NCBI RefSeq assembly: GCF_010389155.1
Contig: NC_057764.1
Coordinates: 6,138,001 to 6,202,000, forward strand
DNA from: Erigeron canadensis
Taxonomy: Eukaryota > Streptophyta > Magnoliopsida > Asterales > Asteraceae
Length of the DNA stretch: 64,000 nt
Direction of reading: 5' to 3'
Below are positions 10,481-21,865 of this stretch, piece after piece. Positions within the stretch are counted from its first letter, which is position 1. The number at the start of each line of letters is the position of its first letter. The notes under the pieces are model-generated. The model did no database searches. It saw only the letters and a program-made list of their open reading frames with translations, and was not told where the DNA came from. The translations under genes and the position numbers were made by a program.

Positions 10481-13400
10481 TGGATACTCGATTCCGGGTG
10501 TTCAAAACACATGACTGGCAATAAAGCATTGCTCAAGAACTTTATCGAATGATTCATGGGAACTGTTCGATTTGGGAACAACAACTTCACTCCTATCTTA
10601 GGTTATGGAGACATTGAACGCAATGGAATTGTCATCAAGAAAGTTCATTATGTTGAAGGATTAAGTCATAACTTGTTCAGTGTTGGACAATTCTGTGACA
10701 ACAATCTTCAAGTTCTTTTTCGACAATCTCTTTGCAAAGTCCAAACTCTAGATAGAGTTGACATTCTTTATGGCGACCGTGATGATAACCTTTTTACCGT
10801 TAATCTTGATAATAACCAACCAACCGATAATATTTGTCTTATTTCAAAGGCTACGTCAAAGAATTCTTGGTTGTGGCATAGAAGGCTTTCTCATCTAAAT
10901 TTTCCAACTATCAATACTTTGGTCAACAAGCATCTTGTTGAAGGCTTGCCAGACTATAAGTATGAGAGTGAGCATGTTTGTCCTTCTTGTGCTGTTGGGA
11001 AGATTAAACGAGCTTCTCATAAATCGAAAAAATCTCCAAATTCGTTAGCACCTCTTCACTTTCTTCACATGGATCTTTGTGGGCCGATGAAAGTACAAAG
11101 CCGAAATGGGAAGAAATACATCTTGGTTATTATTGATGATTATTCAAGATATACTTGGGTCAAGTTTCTTGCATCCAAAGATGAAACAACTCAGATTTTG
11201 ATTGACTTCATCACTTCTACCCAAGTAAATCTTCAACTTCCAGTTCGTTACATCCGTTTGGATAACGGTACTGAGTTCAAGAATGTCGTTTTTGATGAGT
11301 TTTGTAAATCCAAGGGTATTACTCACCAATTCTCTGCAGTTCGTACCCCACAACAAAACGGTGTCGTTGAAAGGAGAAATCGAACGCTAGTAGAAGCTGC
11401 AAGAATAATGCTTGCTTATTCCAAGTTGCCTTCCAATATGTGGGCTGAAGCTGTTGACACTGCTTGTCACACTGAGAATCGGTCCATTGTCAATCAGCGT
11501 TTCGAGAAGACTCCTTATGAGGTTGTTAACAAACGCAAACTCATCATCAACTATTTTCATATCTTTGGGTGTGTTTGTTATACTTTGAATGATCGGGAGA
11601 ATCTTGGAAAGTTCGAGAAGAAAGGTGATGAAGGTTACTTTGTTGGTTATTCCAAGACATCGATTGCCTACCGAATCTACAATCGCCGAACAAATACAAT
11701 TCAAGAAACAATGAATGTTTGGATTGATGAGATGTCGGGCATGATATTTGAACAAGAAAGTTTGCTACCAACAAGTAATGATCCAAGTGCTTCAAGTGCT
11801 TCAAGTACTTCATCAAGGACTTCTTCTTTAGCATCTAAATTCAAGAAGTTTCTAACTCCAACAAGTGATGAATTAGATATTCTTTTTGAAGAATTCTACA
11901 ATTCCAAACCGATTCATGATGAAGAACCTCGAGTCATCGTTGAACCAATTCAGACAAATAATCCAGTTCCTGACAACAATCATGAATCATCATCAAGTTC
12001 TTCTGAGCAAGGTGCTACTTCCTCAAGTAATAGTTCTTCATCCTCTTCTAATGATTCTTCTTCACCACCCTCTCCTGATAATTCTTCTCAAGTGAATGTT
12101 CAAGAACAACCTACCCAATTTACTCAAACAACGAATCCGATGAACACTCCAAATGTGTATATGCCACTTGATTTCGATCATCCATCCTATGAGGAAGCTG
12201 TTCTACCAAGCTATGATTCCATCTCTCAACAAAACCTAGGTTTTAATGATGATGATGTTGATGTTCAACAACAAGATCCTCTTCCTCATGATCGCAAATG
12301 GTCACGTATGTTGAAAAATCATCCTACTCATCAAATTATTGGAGATCCACAAGCCGGAGTAACTACTCGTGCTTCAGTAAACGAGTGTCTTGTTGCACTT
12401 TCTCTCAGCAACATCGAACCCAAAACTGTCTCTGAAGCTCTTCATGATCCAGAGTGGGTTAAGGCAATGCAAGAAGAACTCGCACAATTTGAAAGACTGA
12501 AAGTATGAAGATTAGTTCAAAATCCGAGAAAAGATGAACCAATCGGAACAAAGTGGATTTTCAAGAACAAAAAGGATGAAAATGAAGTGGTAGTAAGGAA
12601 CAAAGCTCGACTTGTTGCAAAGGGTTATTGCCAACAACCTGGTGTTGACTTCGATGAAACTTTTGCTCTAGTTGCAAGAATGGAGGCCATTCGGATTTTC
12701 TTAGCTTATGCCGCATTCCGAAACTTCACTATGTTTCAAATGGATGTGAAGACAGCTTTCTTGAATGGTGACCTCAAAGAAGAAGTTTACGTTGAACAAC
12801 CAGAAGGTTTTGTTGATCCTAAAAGGCCAAACCATGTCTACAGGTTAGACAAGGCTCTCTACGGTCTTAAGCAAGCACCCCGCGCATGGTATGATTCCTT
12901 AACTACTTTCTTGATAAGAGGTGGCTTTACCAAAGGCATAATTGACCCTACCCTATTCATTCACAAACAAGGTAAGCATGTTCTTCTTGTCCAAATATAT
13001 GTTGATGACATTATCTTTAGGTCAACCAGTCAAACATTTTGTCAAAACTTTTCATCTCTAATGGTTAATCGTTTTGAAATGAGTATGATTGGGGAAATGA
13101 ACTACTTTTTGGGTATTTAAATCAAACAATTAACAAATGGTATTTTTATATCACAAGGTAAATACATAAATGATATATTGGAAAAGTTTGATATGACTTC
13201 ATGTTCTTCAATTTCTACCCCAATGGCTGCTCGAACAAACATAAATGCTGATAAAAATGGGAAACCATTTGACCAAAAGAGATATCGAAGTATGATTGGT
13301 TCATTGTTGTATCTCACAATATCTCGCCCAGATATAATGTTTGCAACATGTATGTGTGCTAGGTATCAAGCTGCTCCAACTGATTTACATTTTCAAGCCG

Positions 13401-13945
13401 TGAAATGAATATTTCGTTATCTGAATGGTACACCCAATTTAGGTCTCTGGTATCCAAGGGATACTGGATTCAATCTAACTGCTTATTCAGATGCAGATCA
13501 TGCAGGTTGTAAGCTTGATCGCAAGAGCACTTCCGGTACATTACAATTTTTAGGTGATAAAATTATGAGTTGGTCTTCCAAGAAACAGAATTGTGTGTCA
13601 CTATCAACAACTAAAGCTGAATATGTGGTTGCGGCTAGTTGTTGTGCTCAAGTGTTATGGATGAAGACGCAACTAACTGATTATGGTCTGAAATATGATC
13701 ATATCCCTATCTATTGTGATTCTCAGAGTGCCATTGCTATTGCTGTCAACTCAGTAAACCACTCTCGATCAAAGCATATTGATGTTAGATATCATTTTCT
13801 CAAAAACCATATTGAGAAAGGTGACATCGAACTCTACTTTATGGGAACCGACTATCAACTTGCAGATTTGTTCACAAAACCATTAGACGTAAAGAGGTTT
13901 AACTTTCTTATCTCCAAGCTTGGCATGCTAAATCTTGAACCTTAA
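10481..13945 (+). pseudogene. Copia B: pol (protease, integrase, reverse transcriptase, RNase H) with four in-frame stops
   Basis: One frame throughout. The protease active site WILDSGCSKHMTGN lies at 10481. The integrase has an HHCC finger (WHRRLSHL ... CPSCAVGK), catalytic Asp in HMDLCGPM and RLDNGTEF, and the catalytic Glu in NGVVERRNRT (about 11359). RT follows from about 12500 with [25 protein letters not shown] and YVDDIIF. RNase H has SDADHAGCKLDRKSTSG, CDSQSAIAIA and KHIDVRYHFL and ends with LADLFTKPLD. In-frame stops are TGA 10550, TGA 12506, TAA 13118 and TGA 13406; each looks one C-to-T or G-to-A transition away from a sense codon usual at that place. Domain order PR-IN-RT-RH identifies Copia. 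The four stops make the copy non-functional. Confidence 0.92.
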
Positions 13946-14282
13946 CTTATTTTGTTCTTAATACATTCTTGAAAAACAAAAATACAAAATTTGAAAAGAC
14001 AAAATCAAATACAAAAATATAAAATTTTGAAAAATAACAAAAAGATTTTTTTTTTCTTCTTCAAAAGTGGTTTACATATACTATGTATATAACCCGTGCT
14101 TCATTGATTTATTTATATCAAAATGGCTTATACATACTCTGTGTATAACCCGTGCTTCATAGTTTTATTTATTTTCAAAAGAGGCTTTCATGATTTCTTT
14201 TTAAAATCATGGGCAAGAATTATTTTTCCCGCCAAAAGAATTTGTTACTCACTATTGTTAAACAAATTTTTTTCCAAAAAAC

Positions 14283-14363
14283 TCTCAACTGTTGATATAA
14301 GAAGCAAAGGATCGAACGCCTTTGTGTACTCCCTAGTTGTCTCATCTTGAACAATTGACTGAG
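14283..14363 (+). ncRNA. Copia B: stem-loop 1 with conserved loop
   Basis: An imperfect stem (left arm CTCAACTGTTGATATAAGA, right arm ending TTGACTGAG) encloses GGATCGAACGCCTTTGTGTA. It lies 340 bp after the pol stop. The same loop sits in stem-loop 2 and, changed, in the two stem-loops of element D. That it acts as RNA is inference. Confidence 0.45.
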
Positions 14364-14397
14364 TTAAATTTTTTTGCTTAAAATGTTTATTTACATC

Positions 14398-14472
14398 CAA
14401 CTTGTTGATGTAAGATGCGAAGGATCGAACGCCTTTGTGTACTCCCTAGCAGTCTTACTATGAACATTGTTG
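14398..14472 (+). ncRNA. Copia B: stem-loop 2 with conserved loop
   Basis: The stem is better than in copy 1: GTAAGATGC pairs with GCAGTCTTAC (one bulge), extended by an imperfect outer stem CAAC...GTTG. The loop again carries GGATCGAACGCCTTTGTGTA and CCCTAG. It lies about 115 bp after copy 1. Confidence 0.5.
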
Positions 14473-14632
14473 TTGAAGCAAAACTTTGTGTTTCTTAAAA
14501 TCTTGTTCACGTTAGACTCTCAAATTTTTCTGTATATATCACAACAAAGATTTTACTCTTTTTGATTTCACAAAAACCAATTTTTGCTTCACCTTTCTAT
14601 GAAAACAAATTTTAATCTACTTTTACATAGAT

Positions 14633-14643
14633 TAAGGGGGAGT
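14633..14643 (+). other. Copia B: first polypurine-tract-like site
   Basis: TTAAGGGGGAGTTTGAG follows the stem-loop pair. A similar tract (GAGGGGGAGTATGA) lies at 16220, and a third, GAGGGGGAGAAA, at about 15940. Confidence 0.5.
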
Positions 14644-16219
14644 TTGAGATTTCAAAACTTCAAATGTGTTATTAAATCTTTTCATACACACATTTGATGA
14701 TTTTCATATGACTTTTCATCAATTGAAGTTCGGTGATTAGTTTGCACATGAGCGATTCGTTCACTCCATGAACTTCATCATCGCCGATGAGTTCTAACCC
14801 CGGAGTATTCAATTCTTTCATTAGATTGTAAGGGTATTTTGAGTGATGATGGTTTCGTGCAAATAGGATGGAGGAAGTAAAGTCGAAAAGTGAGAGGTTA
14901 CGGTGATATGTTGTGAGAAAAGGATTAAAAGAAATGATACCCTTCCCTAAATTCTCAAATCGCCGGGTGAAACACATTTCTATCGGATGTCATTTGTTGA
15001 TATCTTGATAAAGACTTCATGGACCCAGTGAAGCGATGCACATCTTTACCTAACCACTCCAGTGTTTCTTAACAAATACTTGTTTAATTTCTCACGGAGA
15101 TTTTCACATTTCTATTGACTCTTCATTTGGAAGATGTTGATATTGAAAAAGGGCGACATTCTGCTCCAGTCCCCGACTTCATTTGATCACGTTGTGTCTA
15201 AAGCTATTTTGATCAATCATTAATTTTATTATTATTCATTTCGTTAAGACACATTCGAGTCATATCTTTGTGATATTATTGCTTATCTATGTGATATAGC
15301 CGGAACATTTATAGTGATATCTTAATTGGTATTCCACGATGATCAAATGGAAATCCTACCAATGCTAACATCTTTTCCAACGTTGAACGTAGGTCTCATA
15401 ATTACATTTATGTGATTATTGAGTGAACAAGAAGTCTAACAGTGACCTTGGATTTTACCTAAAAGTCTTTAAGGATAATAGATTGTGGTTATTGAACGCT
15501 TTGGCTGTACTAACCATGATTTATATTCTTTGAAGCAATCTAGTGGTTGAAAAGCCGCAGACCGAACTATGTTAGAACATTGCTTTGTGCATGTCTCAAT
15601 GATACATAGGAAATCCGAAAAATGTAACACATTTATATCGGTTATTTCATTTATCCTTTTGATTTTTGAACATGTTAATGGATCATTCTTATCCGGTTTT
15701 TATTTCTCATCTCACAAACACAAAAACCACTAACACCACTCTATAACGTTTGTATCAACAACTTCATCCTTACATTTTAGTTACCCTTAGGATTCTTTGG
15801 GTTGGGCTAATGGTTTGGGTTGATGTTTGATATTTCTCCATGAAAATCTAGTTTTCACTTGTGATATTTTTTTTCTTTTTTCTCGCATTTTATCAATCAT
15901 TGTTTGCATAATGACATTGGTTCCCAACTTTGTCATTTTGAGGGGGAGAAAAAGATTATGATTGATTGAGAAAGAAAATTTTGAGCTTGATTTGTGCAAT
16001 CATGGAGTTAGTGTGAAAAGGTTGTATTGGTTGGGTATATGGAAGATGAAGTTGAGAAAGAATAATTAGATTTCAGTGCTCAGATTTTCACAGTTCTTGA
16101 CTTAAAAAAAAAAAAACCAAGATGATTACAAAGATAAGAATAAAACCAAAGATGAGAGGATATTATCTCAAGATGGAACAAATGTTCAAAGATGCTCCAA
16201 AATGTTTATACTCATGGAT
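14644..16219 (+). other. Copia B: post-pol region without a credible ORF3
   Basis: This occupies the place of ORF3 in elements A and D, between the two polypurine-like tracts, but no ORF of meaningful length survives. It may be a decayed ORF3 or a long untranslated region. I see no other gene in it. Confidence 0.45.
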
Positions 16220-16415
16220 TGAGGGGGAGTATGATTATTTCATGGGAGATTTATTCAAACTTCATTCAAATGTTTACTCTCCAAAGTGTTCAAGTTAATG
16301 TGACAAAGATCAAAGCTACAAAAAGTTGAAAGATTGATTGGAAGATTCAAGACAAAGAAGTAAAGCTTCAAAAGAGTCTTCATCAACATATTTCATTCAA
16401 GATTTTCAAAGTCAT
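16220..16415 (+). repeat. Copia B: 3' polypurine tract and start of 3' LTR
   Basis: GAGGGGGAGTA at 16221-16231 is followed by TGATTATTTCATGGG, a plausible LTR start (TG). The LTR-like DNA then meets the minus-strand Copia/TRIM fragment near 16415. No second copy is available to confirm the boundary. Confidence 0.4.
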
Positions 16416-16477
16416 ACCATGTGAATAAAAGGGATTTAGAATTTTTTTTATATTTTTTTTATTTTAGGATTTGTTTT

Positions 16478-16492
16478 GTGGCTCTGATACCA
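16478..16492 (-). other. Element K: primer-binding site (initiator tRNA-Met type), minus strand
   Basis: Read on the minus strand this is TGGTATCAGAGCCAC, matching the initiator tRNA-Met PBS used by most plant Copia elements. It directly adjoins the LTR that starts at 16493. Confidence 0.8.
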
Positions 16493-16750
16493 TGTGAATA
16501 AAAGGGATTTAGAATTCTTTGAGTTTAATGATTAATATGATTGCTTACAATTTGAGGATATAACCTCTATTTATACAAGAATAGAAAACTAACTATAGTA
16601 ACAAAGTCATGGTTTTGTAAACCGACTCTAATTCCTTGATGGACCCTAATTGAGTGTGCTCCAAGTCTTGATCTTCTATTTTAGGGAAGTGATGAATATT
16701 ATTCTGATCATGAATCCTTCCTTTCTAATATGGTGGTCGGCGCGACAAAC
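16493..16750 (-). repeat. Element K: Copia or TRIM-like LTR, minus strand (right end uncertain)
   Basis: In element orientation it ends ...CCCTTTTATTCACA immediately before the PBS. It has a TATA box on the minus strand (TATAAATAGAGG, about 16565-16577). The first ~24 bases, TGTGAATAAAAGGGATTTAG, occur also at 16420, so a ~73-bp unit including part of the PBS is duplicated. No pol follows, so this is a truncated element or a TRIM. Confidence 0.55.
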
Positions 16751-17145
16751 CACTGGTAATGGAGTTTTTCCGATTATCATCTTTTTTTTCACATATTCCC
16801 ACGATCCAAGCACCATCTAGAAGATGAATATAACTCTTGCAAATAGTTTTCACCTTTGGATCAACCGTACCATCTTTCTTAGTGGACATCAAAAACCACA
16901 TCCTCCACTATTCCAACATTCTTTTTGCATTATGGGGTCCAAATGTGAAATGGAAAATCAGATTGTCGGTTTTGCTTTCATTTTGCAAGATTGCAGGTGC
17001 ATGAGGATTGTTTAGATATTTTATTGTTTGGTTATGGATATATGTGATAGATTACTTAGTTGTCTGTAGATAAATAGAGAAGAATAGTATAGATGGATAG
17101 TATTGGTTTGTGAATGATGGGTATGTAATATGACTTTTTTGAGAT

Positions 17146-17167
17146 AAAAAAAAAAAAAAAAAAAAAA
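17146..17167 (+). repeat. 22-bp A tract
   Basis: A homopolymer of 22 A. It could be the tail of a retroposed transcript whose body lies to the left (from about 16760), but I see no recognisable source gene or flanking TSD. Confidence 0.5.
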
Positions 17168-18500
17168 CATTCATTTTGATTCAAAAAAAGACGACAGCTA
17201 TGTAAAGGAGCCTTTGTTAGGTTTTTTCGCTATCATCTTTCTCCGGGAACCATTGTTTTTTAGGCCATCTGGGTAGGTTTTGTTTGTTCGGCCATCAGTG
17301 CTTGTGTTGGAGAAGTTTATGTAATGATGGGTTTTATGATTTAAATTGTTTTCAATTTGATTGGTTTTGCTTAAAGCTAAAATAAGATGATGATAGCAAT
17401 TAGCAAGGATCAAGGCAAGGGATGAACTAGGGGTCAACATGTGTAAAAGACGGCTTTACCCCGTCACTTGTGCAGCACATGATCAAATTTAACGATTCGT
17501 TAGGCTCAGTTAGTCAGAGGTATGATGAGCGTGCAAATTTGACAACTCTGAGTATGACTCGCGTAATTAAATTCTAAAAGTGAAATTTCGACACCTACTC
17601 ATATACAATTTGTGTAATTTACCCTAAAATCATTGACATTATATTTAGTTGTGATATGTAATTTTGGGAATCCCATTTGTGAGGGTCGTAATCTCATTTA
17701 GAGTCTGATATTCGTTAGGACTGAATAAAAGAGTAATTAGGTGCATATTATTGTTCCAATTTGGAATCTCAAGTTTGAATATTGCAAATATTCTACGAGT
17801 ATATATACCAGTCTAAGTTGAAACCTTCGCTAGAAAGGACTAAGCTCTCATGTCAAAATCTTATATCGTATTAATTACCTTTGGAACAAACAAAATGATA
17901 TGATTAATTAACACAAAATACCGTCTAATGATAGTCAATTAAGGGAACTATTTATTCTAGCATGGACATATCAGGAATTTTTTAATTTTGGCTCGAGGCA
18001 CAAAATGAAAACGCTAACCTTTTGCTCCATGCTCAAATATGATAGTTATGGTCGGGCGTATGCTATTACTTTCGGCAATCCTTTTATGTCCCGTCGATTT
18101 TGTTTCATCTTTGTTGCCATAATCCAGATAGGTAAAAAACAAAAAGAGAGTGAGAGAAGGGGTATAGTGCAACCTTATGTAAACCCAAAAGTTCGTTGAT
18201 GTTTACGATTTAAGTAGATGATAGCCAAATCGAGGATTTTAGTTAACTATTTAGAATCTTATCCACATAATGCACAAGGAAATGTATATATGTGGTAAAG
18301 ATGAACGTCATTACTTCAGTTTGTATATGCGACAACCGGAGATGCATGGTGGTCGACAAATGACTTTACAAACCACCGGTTTTGATTAATTAACATCTTA
18401 TCTTATTTTTTTTATATATAAATAAAACAAAATTGTTTATAAGATATATTTTTAAAAAAATTTTGATGTGTCAAGTTTAAATTGTTTCCTACCAACATTT
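17168..18500. other. AT-rich intergenic DNA, nothing recognised
   Basis: Only short ORFs with no recognisable domain. No tRNA-like or repeat structure was found by eye. Confidence 0.5.
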
Positions 18501-18517
18501 ATAAAAGTACATGATGT

Positions 18518-18736
18518 AAGTAAGTAACTGCTCAGTGTCGCCTTCCGCGGGTTTTGAGCCCTAATACCTCGACGGTGTATGGGGGAGGTTAAGATGTAGG
18601 CAGACCTTACCTCTACCTAAATAGAGAGACTGCTTCCAGTTTCCACCTGAATTGTAGAAAAGACCCTCCAACCTTTGCATGGGATGAGGATCGAACCCAT
18701 AATCTCTGTCTCCAGAGGCAAAAATATTTACCATTG
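18518..18736 (-). mobile_element. tRNA-derived SINE (Au-like), minus strand
   Basis: Flanked by a perfect 17-bp target-site duplication, ATAAAAGTACATGATGT, at 18501-18517 and 18737-18753. Read on the minus strand, a perfect pol III box B, GGTTCGATCC, lies in the 5' part (about 18686-18696). Downstream there is GGTAAGGTCTGCCTACATC followed by CCTCCCCCATAC, closely resembling the conserved body of Au-type plant SINEs. Length, 219 bp, fits. A short tail (ACTTACTT) is at the 3' end instead of poly(A). Confidence 0.85.
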
Positions 18737-18753
18737 ATAAAAGTACATGATGT

Positions 18754-21439
18754 TATATATATTTTCTTTATTCCTCTCTTATTTACACATTTTTTGTTTA
18801 TTTTTACCTTACAAAACAAACCAAATTATGTTCCTTCATATTCTCATTTATTATAATTTTAGAGAAATCAACTCTTTAAAACATTATATTGTGATACTAT
18901 ACTCTTCAATTTCACCGATCATTATCTGGTATTTTAAAAATATTATTTATTTATTTATTTTAAAATTAAAAAAATCATTGTTTATTGTATATCTTACGAG
19001 GTTTTAGATTATTTTTAATAAATAAATTGCTTTTATGTTTTTATTTATGACTTTTTACTTATTTAATTTTAAAAATCAATCGTTATATGTTTTTTAATTA
19101 TGGATTTTCATGTTATAAACAAATATCTTGTTAGAAGACTTATCTTGCCAAAAAAATTTTATGTATACTTGTATTTTTAAGTTTTAATCTTTCTTGTAGT
19201 CTCTATAATTGTTTTGTGCTTTTTGGTCCGAAAACTTCCATTGAATCAACAAATAATTTTGAGCACATCTGGTCAAAGCATATCTTGTCTTTATCACAAG
19301 CCATTTCCGGCTAAAGTTTTTTAAGTTTTGCACATATCTGCGACTTTATAAACAATAACTAAATTATAAAGACTAAACAATTTTAATGCAACTCTTTGTT
19401 AATAATTTTATACATTTTTTCATATTAAATTATAAACTTATCAACCACACAAATAACATATTAGACATTTTTTGGTAAAACTTTTATTAAATAATCCGAA
19501 TCAAATCCGAGTTAATTACTAGTATGATGGGTATATAAAAGTTGAAACATTGTGAAGTATTTAATATGTTACATACATATGCTCGATTTTTGTAGGAGTT
19601 CCTCCCCACTTTATTTCAGAGGAAAATTGTTATAATGCATTATATAAAATCAATCATTCAACCCAGATGTTATAGCAAACTATGACAAGTTTTTGAAACT
19701 GAACCACGATACAAAGTTCAGTGAAATTTTATGCCCAAAAGGCCAAAAAGATGTCAATCTTCATTCCTTTGTTTTCTTTAATTATACATAATTCATTCAT
19801 TTTACATTTTTGTATCTTTCCTCAAAAGAATCCACAACATATGCTACGATTTCCTCATTTCCCATACCCTTTATAATTAAACAAGGTTTAGTTAATCTAT
19901 ATGAACCCATATAAGCTTCACTATAGTCATTAAATAAGTATGCTCAAAATTGTTTACATCAGATTTGAATAATTTGGCCGGCTTGCTTTTCTAATCCGTT
20001 TGTTCCGGTTTGGTTTCTATTAAAAGTAATCCTATGTTTTCTAGTTTGGGGCAAATTTGGTCAAAAATGGTTAAGCAGGGCCATGAACACGCCAGACGGT
20101 AATGGTAAAGTGGTGGGCTTTAGCTCGGGTCTGAGAAGCCCGGACTTAAAAAGTATTAAAAAGGATGGAACTCAGCGAAAACCGAGTTATTTTAAAAAAA
20201 AAAAATGGCTTGTTAGGGCCCGCAAAGCTAGACCGGTCCAAATTGGGTTTTTAATTGGATTGGACGAGGACTTTTTGGCTTTAAAATTTTAGTTTATATT
20301 ATTATAAATTTATAATGTATAATCTATAACTTGATTAAAATAGAATTTGACTTGTATCAAATTCACCAGTTTGAGAGTAAGTATTACCAATTATAACCCA
20401 TATTTCCTAATTTTCATTTCATCATTTTCAGAAGTTGACCTATCTATACTTCTATAATAACTTATATATTAAAAGGTAAAATGAGAAAAAATGTTTAAAA
20501 TACTTATAATAGTTATATTATAATATCAGTTTTTTATTTTTTAAAAATCTTCATTAACTTTTTACATCAATTACTTTTACATCAATTATCTACACCACTC
20601 AACATCGCCTCCACCACCAACAGTCATCCCCCACCACCACACCATTGCCGCCACGAGCACCATCGCATTGCTTGAGTATCGTTGTAGTTACATTTTAGTT
20701 TCAAACGATGAGTGACCGTAGAGTTATAAAGAAGCGCTGGGATAATATAGAGAATATTTAAATTAAATTTGCACTAAAAAATTTATCCCTTTGATTGGGA
20801 TATGGAAATAGAATTACTACATAATTAGATTTAGCTTATATAAAAAAAAGATTTATACACTTAGTATTTTCGATTTATATACTTATTGAAAATGTAAGTT
20901 AATGTATAGTTTTTATATTCTATAAAAGAGAAAATATAAATAATAAGTTGATATATTTTTAATTATTTAAATGATAAAAAAAAAGAAAAGAAATAAAGAT
21001 CTCAGCTACAAAAATGTAAATATGTAATAACTATATACTATTCAAAGAGGGACGGGAGACTACTTAATCCGGCCTATGTAAGACGTGATCCAAAAAGGCG
21101 TAACTGAGCTGGGCCATTAGCTTTTCGGGCTGACACCTATTTGTCCACTTTTAAATGAGAGGGACCTAAATGTAAAATATTGTGGGCTGCACTGGGCTAA
21201 CCCGGGTCAGGCCAAACTTTTACTTCATTAAAACTAGTAAGGTGTGGGTAACTCGTTTAATCATAGCAGAAAAAACAAAAAAGAATTTTGTTTAAGGTCA
21301 TTCATTTAATTTAAATTAATAGAAGTCATAGCACATCAAAGATGAGCATAAATGATGTGCAAAATTTATATCAAAAGGTTCCGGACATGCAACCCAATGA
21401 AAATGAAAGCGCGGTGGTAATTTTAAAAATAAATTAAAT
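18754..21439. other. AT-rich intergenic DNA
   Basis: No credible gene. Around 20565-20690 a C/A-rich CCACCACC/GCCGCCACGAGCACC segment follows a TTACATCAATTACTTT stretch. A similar arrangement recurs at 44600-44810, so it is probably part of an unclassified, possibly Helitron-like, repeat family. Confidence 0.45.
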
Positions 21440-21865
21440 TTTTTTAAACTTGGTCAGTTTGGTCAGCTTGAGTTGGATCAGCTTAGCATCTGGGTCAGTT
21501 TTGGGTCTGGTCAGGTTAGGTCAGCTTGGATCAGCTTAGGGTTGGGTCAGTGTTGGGTCAGCTTGGGGTTGGGTCAACTTGACACAATTTACACATAATC
21601 TACACAAATGTAGATTAATCTACACAAATGTAGATTACGGGTTTTGGTTCAGCTTGGTTTCTGGGTTGGGTTAGCTTGGGTCAGGTTGAGCCAGCTTGAC
21701 ACAATTTACACATAATCTACACAAATGTAGATTATGGGTTTTGGGTCAGCTTAGGTTCTGGGTTGGGTCAGGTTGGGGTCTGGTCAGGTTGATCAGCTTG
21801 GGGTCTGGGTTAGGTTGGGTCAGCTTGGGAGGTCAGATTGGGGTTGGGTCAGCTTGGGTTTGATG
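21440..21865 (+). repeat. GGTCAG-rich minisatellite
   Basis: Many irregular copies of a unit like TTGGGTCAGCTTGGG, with two inserted copies of a block containing ACACAATTTACACATAATC and CTACACAAATGTAGATT. The latter is nearly palindromic. Confidence 0.75.

Noticed and set aside
14672..14977. 101-codon minus-strand ORF in the post-pol region of Copia B
   Set aside because: No recognisable domain, no promoter-like context, and it lies in retroelement DNA between two polypurine-like tracts.
16824..17167. Processed pseudogene or LINE end before the 22-A tract
   Set aside because: No source gene, reverse-transcriptase remnant or flanking TSD could be recognised.
18686..18736. Functional tRNA gene suggested by GGTTCGATCC
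   Set aside because: Only box B is present; no cloverleaf could be folded, and the flanking TSD identifies a SINE.
21440..21865. Possible CRISPR-like array
   Set aside because: Units are irregular with no unique spacers, and the context is plant nuclear DNA.
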